Shown here one piece after another: positions 15,674 through 22,326 of a DNA stretch of 34,882 nt; the first letter of the stretch is position 1, and every line of letters begins with the position of its first letter. Both the position numbers and the translations under genes were made by a program. Location of the stretch: the NCBI GenBank assembly GCA_937921775.1, contig CAKZUK010000094.1, positions 1 through 34,882 on the forward strand, given 5' to 3'. The stretch comes from an uncultured Saprospiraceae bacterium (GTDB lineage Bacteria > Bacteroidota > Bacteroidia > Chitinophagales > Saprospiraceae). Under the pieces are notes generated by a model that saw only the letters and a list, made by a program, of their open reading frames with translations, did not search any database and was not told the origin of the DNA.

Positions 15674-16195
15674 ATGCAATCTAAAAGAATGAATCGAATT
15701 GTTACCATAATAGCAACGCTGGTTGTGACTATAGGAATTGATCAGTGGACAAAAACTCTAGCTGTAACTCATCTTAAAAATAAATTAGGAGACTCATATT
15801 TGGATGGCTTCTTTCGTTTTATCTATGCTGAAAATACAGGTGCTTTTCTTGGCCAGGGAGATGACTTATCAGATACGGCTAGTTTTTGGATCTTGAAGAT
15901 GCTACCGATGGCCGTTTTGCTAGGCTTGTTGGGGTACCTTTTTTTCTCGAAAGAGTTAGACCGAATTTCAACTTTTGCATTCGCATTAATAGTAGGAGGT
16001 GGATTGAGTAATGTGGTGGACCGGTTTCTCAATAATGGGGCTGTGGTTGATTTTATGAATATGGGAATCGGTGATTTGCGAACAGGTATTTTTAATTTTG
16101 CAGATGTGTTTATTATGGTAGGAGTGGGGCTTATGTTGGTCGCACAGTTTTGGCCTCAGAAAAAAATAACTAACGAAAGTGAGCCAGTAAAATAA
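15674..16195 (+). CDS. lspA: lipoprotein signal peptidase (signal peptidase II)
   Basis: LspA removes signal peptides from diacylated prolipoproteins in the inner membrane. The 173-residue protein has four membrane segments (about residues 8-25, 73-90, 98-117 and 140-160) and all five conserved blocks: DQWTK near residue 23, ENTGAFLG, the GGGLSNVVDR block with one catalytic Asp, VVDF, and FNFADV with the second catalytic Asp. Length is normal. Several predicted substrates with a lipobox are encoded nearby (at 16233, 16943 and 21477). The start at 15674 is the first ATG after repeat D; an internal ATG six codons later is possible. Confidence 0.95.
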   Translation: MQSKRMNRIVTIIATLVVTIGIDQWTKTLAVTHLKNKLGDSYLDGFFRFIYAENTGAFLGQGDDLSDTASFWILKMLPMAVLLGLLGYLFFSKELDRISTFAFALIVGGGLSNVVDRFLNNGAVVDFMNMGIGDLRTGIFNFADVFIMVGVGLMLVAQFWPQKKITNESEPVK

Positions 16196-16232
16196 GACCT
16201 TATTGGAGGATTAAATAATTCCAAGCAGGAAG

Positions 16233-16670
16233 CTATTTAATATCAGTAACCAATAATTTCATCACCAAAGCAGATGGTAATTGTGGGCAAGTTTCTTTTA
16301 AAGGTTTTACTAACATCTTATTACTGATTGCTCCTGAAGTTTGCTTCTCCTTAGCTGCACGAGAGCATTCAATTGCTTTCTTAAATGCTCTATCTACTTT
16401 AGGATATAGTTTCTCCAACTCAGCGTTATCGGGAATATTCATTTCCATTAATCGCTTCATCTTATCATTAATCTCTACGGTATGCTCCGAGCATTTGCAA
16501 TAAGCATCTGCCAGTGTCTGATAATCAATTACCTTGTTTTCTTCAGATTCTGCTGGTGTCAGGTCTTCTATAGTAGCAAGTTTTTCGTTATTCTGTTCCG
16601 GAATAGTACCTCCGCAAGCAAACAGAAAAGTAATAGATAGAAGCCCAATTGTGTATATGAAATTTTTCAT
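16233..16670 (-). CDS. small lipoprotein of unknown function
   Basis: A signal peptide with lipobox (LLSITFLFAC, lipidated Cys19) precedes a polar alpha-helical domain with three more cysteines (CKCSEHT, IECSRAAK, ETCPQLP), giving 145 residues in all. I do not recognise the family; similar Cys-containing helical lipoproteins are common in Bacteroidota. Start choice: an in-frame ATG at 16697 overlaps the -7 element of the promoter at 16697-16727, so it would lie before the transcript; the ATG at 16670 gives a standard signal peptide. It converges with lspA with only 37 bases between the stops. Confidence 0.75.
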   Translation of the reverse strand: MKNFIYTIGLLSITFLFACGGTIPEQNNEKLATIEDLTPAESEENKVIDYQTLADAYCKCSEHTVEINDKMKRLMEMNIPDNAELEKLYPKVDRAFKKAIECSRAAKEKQTSGAISNKMLVKPLKETCPQLPSALVMKLLVTDIK

Positions 16671-16696
16671 GCCCAGTTGTATTTTTTTATTTTCCA

Positions 16697-16727
16697 TAAA
16701 GGTAATCTCTATTTCGTTTTTTACAAA
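16697..16727 (-). promoter_or_regulatory. promoter of the small lipoprotein gene
   Basis: On the minus strand TTTG (16727-16724), 19 bases, TACCTTTA (16704-16697). One base off the -7 consensus, with ideal spacing, 26 bases before the ATG at 16670. Confidence 0.65.
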
Positions 16728-16942
16728 GAAGTTGTTCTAAAATGGTGATGCAACAGATGGAGTGCAAGTCAGGATCTATTCCGATGCGATCAATATTCCT
16801 ATTCCCAATTCCTAGAGATTAAATTTTATCATTGGCTTCTACCACGGGATTTGTCAAAGAATCAATTTTTTATGTAAGCGTATTTTTTTGTTGAAGCAAA
16901 CCGTTTTCTTCGCCAAGTTGCGATGTCAGGCAAGTTTTGAGT

Positions 16943-18001
16943 TTAGTTTTTCACTCCCTTGTACCAAGTCCGCAAAACCTCCTCGCCCTTTTTTCCTTGT
17001 GGCGTATAACCATGCTTCCGTCGACTCCGATGATGATCCATGTCAGGAAACCATTTCCATAAAAAGCCACCATGATAATATGGCTCTGACCAAAACACTT
17101 CGTGCATAGCTTGGAGTGCATTGGCCTGAGCTTGTTCGTTGACCGAATGCTTTTGACGATCTTTTTCTAGTTCCCATGTATTGTAGGTGCAGCCATCAAC
17201 TGATAGATATCCATATTCAGTGAAAAGTATCGGACGATTGGTTTTTTCATGTAGCTTGCGAATCGGGCGACGGTATTTCTCCCACGCTTTTTTTATTTCA
17301 TCAAGGCTCGGTTCTTTTTTGTCAATCAATGGAAAATATGCATCAATACCAATATAATCCAATGCATCCCAAAATGGAACATCCTCATACGAATCCCAAT
17401 TGGATGCATACACTAGTTGTCCTTTGTACTCAGCTCTTATTTTTTTGATAAGCTTTCGCCAAAACTGCTCCCGCTTTGTTTCACTAAATTTAAATTCAGT
17501 ACCAATACAAACCAAACCAACATTCATGCTATCCGCAATTGCCACAAAAGTCATGATGTATTTTTCGTAATCATTTTCCCATTGTTCCCACTCACTATCT
17601 AATTTAAAGTCTAATCCACCCGGCCAGCTTCCTGGAATATAAACTTGTGGTTTAAGCATCACCTTTATACCGGCAGCCTGTGCAATGCGGATAGTTTCAA
17701 TAGTTCCTTCTGGTCGCTCTCCCCACCATTGTCGGTCAGAATCGAAATGTACTTGCGCTTCTCCTTGTCGGCTAAAAGCATAAGGTATAACGGCGATCCA
17801 ATTAGCTCCGAGTTCAACAATAGCCTGCATCGGATCACCCTCAAATGGGTTTGGTGGGGCCACAAAGCTCAGCCCCGCCATCTTGGTCTCAAGGGATATA
17901 GTCGATACTAATATAGGTGCTGATTCATTCGTACGGACACTAGGACTCTGACAGGCCCACTGAAGCAAGCAAATGATAAATAGGAATGGGGGTATTCTCA
18001 T
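16943..18001 (-). CDS. GH113-like lipoprotein glycoside hydrolase
   Basis: The protein is probably a retaining glycosidase (beta-mannanase-like) anchored by a lipid. Residues 1-17 form a signal peptide with lipobox (LLQWAC, Cys17). The rest, to 352, is a TIM barrel: GANWIAVIPYAF at strand 2, GIKVMLKPQVYIPG at strand 3, VCIGTEF with the likely acid/base Glu, DYIGIDAYFPL, LFTEYGY with the likely nucleophile Glu, and GGFLWKWFPD at strand 8. These match family GH113 and its neighbours in clan GH-A. The actual sugar is not decidable here. It is a single gene with a 1-kb gene-free stretch upstream and 246 bases downstream before the next coding region. Confidence 0.82.
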   Translation of the reverse strand: MRIPPFLFIICLLQWACQSPSVRTNESAPILVSTISLETKMAGLSFVAPPNPFEGDPMQAIVELGANWIAVIPYAFSRQGEAQVHFDSDRQWWGERPEGTIETIRIAQAAGIKVMLKPQVYIPGSWPGGLDFKLDSEWEQWENDYEKYIMTFVAIADSMNVGLVCIGTEFKFSETKREQFWRKLIKKIRAEYKGQLVYASNWDSYEDVPFWDALDYIGIDAYFPLIDKKEPSLDEIKKAWEKYRRPIRKLHEKTNRPILFTEYGYLSVDGCTYNTWELEKDRQKHSVNEQAQANALQAMHEVFWSEPYYHGGFLWKWFPDMDHHRSRRKHGYTPQGKKGEEVLRTWYKGVKN

Positions 18002-18331
18002 AAATGACCTTTTGTAAAGAACTACTTGATGATTGAAGTACTTTTATTTTCGAATTCATGCAAATATCGTAAAACCAATGTTCCTGATTTTTAAATTTTA
18101 CTTAATTCGCAGTCCAGCGGCTAATTTTGGAAATAATCTAGTCAGATTAATATTAGTCTTTATGTAATTAGCAATTATTGGTCAGTTTACTGTGGTTTTG
18201 TTTAGTAAAATAACTAATACGTTGATTATTTTTCAAAAACACTGTTTTATTATGATCTTATTTTGAATAAAACATAGCATTGTTTACTTAAATTGAATAT
18301 TTTCTAAAAATTAATCAATTTAATTGAATAA
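18002..18331. other. AT-rich gene-free stretch
   Basis: Very AT-rich DNA between the GH113-like gene and the promoter at 18332. I see no good promoter for the minus-strand gene (closest is GATATTTG, one base off, at 18067-18060), no open frame of note and no repeat. Confidence 0.5.
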
Positions 18332-18363
18332 TTTGCAATTATAGTTCTTTAGGTCTAAATTTG
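18332..18363 (+). promoter_or_regulatory. promoter of the tRNA-like locus
   Basis: TTTG (18332-18335), 20 bases, TAAATTTG (18356-18363). Both boxes and spacing are close to ideal, and no protein gene follows on this strand before 22327, so its transcript should be noncoding. Confidence 0.75.
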
Positions 18364-18400
18364 TATTATCAAACGAAGGGAAATTAAAGTTTAATCTCTC

Positions 18401-18494
18401 TAAGAATAAGAATCGAATTTAGAATTAGAATGTCCCACGATCGTGTATCCATGAAAGAAGGTCATTCCAATTTTGATTCTAGTTCAAATTAAAA
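18401..18494 (+). repeat. dispersed inverted repeat copy E
   Basis: The left arm (AGAATCGAATTTAGAATTAG) and right arm (CATTCCAATTTTGATTCTAG) are imperfect reverse complements; the core is CCCACGATCGTGTATCC. Bases 18422-18443 are identical to 18663-18684 in copy F (22 bases). It ends directly before the tRNA-like sequence. Confidence 0.65.
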
Positions 18495-18495
18495 T

Positions 18496-18611
18496 TGTAA
18501 GATGATGAAACAGGCAGCCATGCCCTCTTGTCTCGAGGGTGGAGAGTCTGGGATAAATTTAATGCAAATTAAACTAACCACTCCGTGAAGGTTCGACTCC
18601 TTCTCTTACAG
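18496..18611 (+). ncRNA. tRNA-like sequence, class II layout with a 47-base variable region
   Basis: A complete cloverleaf can be drawn. Acceptor TGTAAGA (18496-18502) pairs with TCTTACA (18604-18610). T8 and G9 follow; the D stem is ATG/CAT (18505-18507, 18519-18521) with GG in the loop and the same length as leucine tRNAs. The anticodon stem is CCCTC/GAGGG (18523-18527, 18535-18539) with loop TTGTCTC. The T arm is GAAGG, TTCGACT, CCTTC (18587-18603), and the discriminator is G. No CCA is encoded. The formal anticodon is GUC, but base 37 is a pyrimidine. The variable region (18540-18586) is far longer than the 10-22 bases of bacterial Leu and Ser tRNAs and can fold as GGAG/CTCC enclosing TTTAAT-GCAA-ATTAAA with a GNRA loop. 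It could be a divergent tRNA, a pseudo-tRNA or a tRNA-mimic RNA. Confidence 0.55.
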
Positions 18612-18613
18612 CT

Positions 18614-18740
18614 AAAGAATTAGAATAGGAACCTGTTGAGCCGGCCGGCAGGTTCGAAATAGGAATTAGAATGTCCCACGATCGCGTTTCTGCGAAAGAA
18701 GTTCATTCTAATTTCGATTCCAATTCACATTCTAATTCCA
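18614..18740 (+). repeat. dispersed inverted repeat copy F with a nested hairpin
   Basis: The left arm is AGAATTAGAATAGG and, after an insertion, AATAGGAATTAGAATG; the right arm is CATTCTAATTTCGATTCC. The core is CCCACGATCGCGTTTCTGCG. Inside the left arm lies a GC-rich hairpin, GAACCTG (18629-18635) with CAGGTTC (18649-18655). It shares 22 identical bases with copy E in the same orientation. Confidence 0.65.
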
Positions 18741-18795
18741 TCTCTTTTTTTCCATCATTCAACGAACGTATTAAGCAAGTCGTAGAAAAAAATTG

Positions 18796-18813
18796 TTTTG
18801 TTGATCAACAAAA
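18796..18813. repeat. 18-base perfect palindrome
   Basis: TTTTGTTGATCAACAAAA is its own reverse complement. It may be an operator or the tip of a hairpin in the noncoding transcript from 18363. Confidence 0.5.
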
Positions 18814-18848
18814 TCTAAGTTGTATATGCATAACGTGCTATATCAATA

Positions 18849-18930
18849 AGCAGTCCCGCACAACTTAAGTGATTTGATTTTGATTCGCAACCAGATCTTC
18901 ATTGGGTGAGCAAAAAAGGGACTGCTTTTA
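18849..18930 (+). terminator. stem with long loop and T-rich tail
   Basis: AGCAGTCCC (18849-18857) pairs perfectly with GGGACTGCT (18918-18926) over a 60-base loop and is followed by TTTATTTTA. It may end the transcript of the tRNA-like locus. The loop is longer than usual for a terminator. Confidence 0.45.
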
Positions 18931-19072
18931 TTTTACGGGTAAAGAAATAAAAGATAAGGGTTTCTCCATTTTGACTGAAAGTAAAATGGATTTAGAGACG
19001 CTTCTGAACGCTCGCACAGACTGTAGTCGAAGAAGTGAGTGCCTTAGCAAAAAGTTTCTCAGCGAAGCGGAC

Positions 19073-21292
19073 TCAAATAACAAAGTACATATCAATTTCT
19101 CCCTTATTCTTAGCAGAGATCTTCCCACGATAATTACATTCAAAGGAATCCTTCACTAACTGATAAGTCGCATCAGAAATGTTGACTCTTCCAATTTCAC
19201 TACTCGATTCCATTCGCGCAGCTATGTTGACAGTGTCACCCCAGATATCATAGGCAAATTTTTTGCTGCCTACAATTCCTGCCACAACAGGTCCGCTGTG
19301 AATCCCCGTTCGCATTGATAAGATGGCCTGGTCCAGCGCCTCACGTTCGGCATTAACTTTATTCATAAACGCTTGCATTTCTAAGGCAGCCTTAACTACA
19401 TCCACGGCATGCGTTTGATTCGATTCTGGCAAACCTCCTGCGCACATGTATGCGTCACCAATAGTTTTAATTTTTTCTATATTATGTCGCTGCACAATTT
19501 CATCAAAACCTCTGTAGCAATGATCCAATAAAGCGACTAAGGCTTCGGCCTCCATGGATTCGGTTACTTGTGTAAATGATTTGAAGTCAGTGAAAAGCAC
19601 GCTCACAGATTCATGTTTTTTGGCGGCAGTACTTCCTTTTTCTTTCAATTCGTCGGCAGTGGATTTTGGTAAAATGTTTAAGAGTAAGGATTCCGAACGT
19701 TCTTGTTCTGCAGCAATGATGCTATTTTTTTCTTCCAGTGTTTTATTGGCTCTGTTTTTTAGTATAAAGCGATTATACAATAAGCCCAATACCAATAGTA
19801 AACCAGTTGCACCGCCAATTAATGCTTTCTTTTGAAGGCTTGCTTTTTGAATAGCAGCTTCCTGCTTTTCAATCTCTAATTGTTTTTTATCAATTTCCAA
19901 CTGTTTTTTTCTGTCCCCAAAAATCGCTTCCCTTCTGGAGTTGAATCTAGTGCGACTTTCGTCTAAACGATCGTAGCGTAAGTCGTCATATTTTTTTTGA
20001 TGATCAAGCGCAAGTTGGTATTCGCCAGTAGCTTCGTAAGCTTTCGATAAATCCTTATATGCATTTTGCTTAAACTTATCATCATCAATTGTATCAGCTA
20101 TGGCTAAATATTTATGAGCATATTGAATAGCTTCCGTGTATTTTTTTTGCCTACGTTTGACATCACCGATGCCATTATAAACTTCCATTATCCCTTGCTT
20201 GTCTTCTAGGTCGGTTCTAATGCGGAGTGATTTCTGAAGGAAATCTAATGCCTTGTCAAGCGCATTTTGAGCAGCACTTTCTTCTTTTAATTTTAGATGG
20301 TAACTTCCGATGTTTTTATAAACCAAGCCAATGTTGTTGTAACTGGCGCTGACTTCATCAGCGTATTCCATTTTTTGACGCAAAGTAAGAGCTGCTTCAT
20401 GCGCTTCAATGGCTTCTTTGAATTTTTGAAAAGCATCGGTGTAATTATCTTTATCAAGACTTTGCTCACCAAAATCATCTTTGTTGTTACCAATATTATT
20501 GTGAGCAGTTGCGATCTCCCAGTCGTCTTCCATCTCCAATGCAATAGCCATTGCTTTCTCATAATTTTCTTTGGCTTCCTCAAAAATTTCCAACTCCGTT
20601 TTTATATTACCAATCACGTTATAAGCATTAATGATGTTGGTCTGGTCATTAATCTGCTGTGAGATTTCAAGACATCGAAAAATGTGATCCAGTGCTTCGG
20701 AGTAGTTACCCCACGCTTCATTAGTGACACTGAGGTTATAATGTACGTTGGCTATTTTTTGAGAATCTTTGAGTTCTTCTCGGATTTGCAGAGAGTATTG
20801 AAAATTGATTAAGGCATCTTCATAAGCATCTAATTCGGATTGTAAATTACCGATATTATTGTAGATAGATGCAACTCCTTTTTTGTCATCCAATTCTTGT
20901 CGAATAACTAATGCTTTTTCATAATTAGCAATTGCCTTACTTTTGTTTTCATGGATGGTTTCCACTACCCCTAAATTGTTGTATGCTTGACCTGCCCCTT
21001 TTTTGTAGTTAATTTTTTTGGAGAGTTCAATGGCTTGGGCTAAATAGTCTCGCGCTTGATCAGGGGCATCGAATTTTAACTCCCAGGCAATATCATTAAT
21101 GACGTCAATTTTTTGTGGACTGTCAGAGCTGTTGCTTAAAACTTGAAGAAGGCTATCAAGAAGTGGATTAGCGTCTTGCGCAGTAATAGATAAAGAGGAG
21201 AATAAAATAAAAAAAAGAAAGGCTCCGCGACTAAGCACTTCTCCGAAACGAAGAAGACTTACTGTGCTTGCAAGTTTTGGATTTGTTTTCAC
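19073..21292 (-). CDS. TPR-repeat sensor adenylate cyclase (class III)
   Basis: Predicted to make cAMP from ATP at the inner membrane. The 739-residue protein has an N-terminal hydrophobic signal segment (about residues 22-38), a long array of TPR repeats (about 60-430) that would lie in the periplasm, a charged coiled-coil stretch rich in KKQLEI repeats, a membrane segment (about 490-511), and a cytoplasmic cyclase domain from about 561. Metal-binding Asp569 (FTDF) and Asp613 (IGDAY), the transition-state pair Asn689 and Arg693 (VNIAARMES), and base-selecting Lys609 and Asp682 are all present; Lys/Asp points to ATP rather than GTP. It begins far from any other gene on its strand. No cAMP receptor is encoded in the window. 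Function by family is strong, signal unknown. Confidence 0.9.
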   Translation of the reverse strand: MKTNPKLASTVSLLRFGEVLSRGAFLFFILFSSLSITAQDANPLLDSLLQVLSNSSDSPQKIDVINDIAWELKFDAPDQARDYLAQAIELSKKINYKKGAGQAYNNLGVVETIHENKSKAIANYEKALVIRQELDDKKGVASIYNNIGNLQSELDAYEDALINFQYSLQIREELKDSQKIANVHYNLSVTNEAWGNYSEALDHIFRCLEISQQINDQTNIINAYNVIGNIKTELEIFEEAKENYEKAMAIALEMEDDWEIATAHNNIGNNKDDFGEQSLDKDNYTDAFQKFKEAIEAHEAALTLRQKMEYADEVSASYNNIGLVYKNIGSYHLKLKEESAAQNALDKALDFLQKSLRIRTDLEDKQGIMEVYNGIGDVKRRQKKYTEAIQYAHKYLAIADTIDDDKFKQNAYKDLSKAYEATGEYQLALDHQKKYDDLRYDRLDESRTRFNSRREAIFGDRKKQLEIDKKQLEIEKQEAAIQKASLQKKALIGGATGLLLVLGLLYNRFILKNRANKTLEEKNSIIAAEQERSESLLLNILPKSTADELKEKGSTAAKKHESVSVLFTDFKSFTQVTESMEAEALVALLDHCYRGFDEIVQRHNIEKIKTIGDAYMCAGGLPESNQTHAVDVVKAALEMQAFMNKVNAEREALDQAILSMRTGIHSGPVVAGIVGSKKFAYDIWGDTVNIAARMESSSEIGRVNISDATYQLVKDSFECNYRGKISAKNKGEIDMYFVI

Positions 21293-21344
21293 CTGACTTA
21301 ATTGGTATAATAGAAATTTTGGTTCACTGCAATGTTTTATAGTG

Positions 21345-21410
21345 AATTATTCAGATTGACAAACATTCACTGCTACAATAAACAAAGAATCCTTGTCAAT
21401 CTGAATAATT
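21345..21410. repeat. 18-bp perfect inverted repeat with 30-base loop
   Basis: AATTATTCAGATTGACAA (21345-21362) is the exact reverse complement of 21393-21410. It sits between the DUF4920 gene and the cyclase gene, both on the minus strand, and ends 67 bases from the DUF4920 stop. No T-run follows the stem on the minus strand, so it is not a classic terminator. Confidence 0.75.
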
Positions 21411-21476
21411 ACTTCCAGTAAATAAACTTGAAGTTAGATGTCATCGATATCTCCGCTTTCAAATAGATATTCCAAC

Positions 21477-21977
21477 TCACATTCCAGTTTCTTTGGCTTT
21501 CTCTAAAAGTATAACTCCATCTGCCAAAAATTTTAACTGCTGCTGCGGCTCAGTAATAGCAGCAATCTCATCTTCCGACTTACCCTCATCCTCTGCATAA
21601 TGTTTCAAGTCTTCGACGCTAGTCAATTCCCGAAAAGCATAACCTTGCATCACCACTTCTTTGCCAGCAATATCAAGCGGCATGAAAAAACCATAGTCTT
21701 TAAAATTGACCATCATCTCCTCTTTTCCATCAACTGCAATGTTCATCCAACAGCCTTTTACTTTACAAACTTCAGAGACCTTACCTTTTACTTTGGCAGG
21801 AAACTTCTCAGCATCACCCATCTTGTCAACCATGTCTTCATATGACATAGCACCATCTATTGATATTTCAGCACCATAATTAGGGAATCCAGTCTCAGCT
21901 GAAATTTTTGGAGGATCATTTTTACAAGCCATCATAGAGACTCCGATAAGTAATACGAAAAGAACTTTCTTAAGCAT
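21477..21977 (-). CDS. DUF4920 family lipoprotein
   Basis: A 166-residue lipoprotein: signal peptide with lipobox (IGVSMMAC, Cys18), then a small beta-rich domain. The family signs are YGAEISIDGAMSYEDM near residue 40, the Cys-containing VCKVKGCWMNIAV near 72-84, VNFKDYGFFMPLDIAGKEVVMQGYAF, and the late QQLKFLADGVILLE. DUF4920 proteins are widespread in Bacteroidota and have an OB-like fold; their function is not known. The two cysteines of CKVKGC could bind metal or form a disulfide. It stands alone, 349 bases from the divergent MORN-caspase gene. Confidence 0.85.
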   Translation of the reverse strand: MLKKVLFVLLIGVSMMACKNDPPKISAETGFPNYGAEISIDGAMSYEDMVDKMGDAEKFPAKVKGKVSEVCKVKGCWMNIAVDGKEEMMVNFKDYGFFMPLDIAGKEVVMQGYAFRELTSVEDLKHYAEDEGKSEDEIAAITEPQQQLKFLADGVILLEKAKETGM

Positions 21978-22326
21978 GATATTTGTTTTTATTAATATAA
22001 TTTCAACCTAACACTCAGCAACTAAGAATGTTATGGAAGCTATGTAAAATTTTTGCCATAAAAATACTGCTAAAAAACTTTACTTAATACAATATTAACT
22101 AATAATTCCTTGTTAATACTGCACGCTGTTAAACTCTCAAGCAATTATCAAGTCTAATCTTCGAAATCGCTAATCAAACAGGTTTAGTAACATTATCAGG
22201 ACATCTTCAACAAATATCAGGTTATATAGAAATAATTACTACATTTCAAACTATACGTCGGGCTTGCCACAGCCACCAAAAGATGGTATTTTGCCGGCGC
22301 TATCTAACACAACTAAACCAGATATT
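21978..22326. other. gene-free divergent upstream region
   Basis: Lies between the divergent DUF4920 and first MORN-caspase genes and should hold both promoters. I find no clean TAnnTTTG with a -33 box on either strand, and no repeat of the dispersed family; a weak stem (TATGG ... CCATA) is near 22031-22060. Confidence 0.5.

Noticed and set aside
18401..18740. CRISPR array
   Set aside because: Only two direct repeat units, unequal spacing and arms that pair within each unit; no cas genes in the window.
18671..18868. 65-residue open frame in repeat F
   Set aside because: It reads through the repeat core and right arm, giving a low-complexity Ser/Asn/His protein with no start context; the same bases act as an inverted repeat in other copies.
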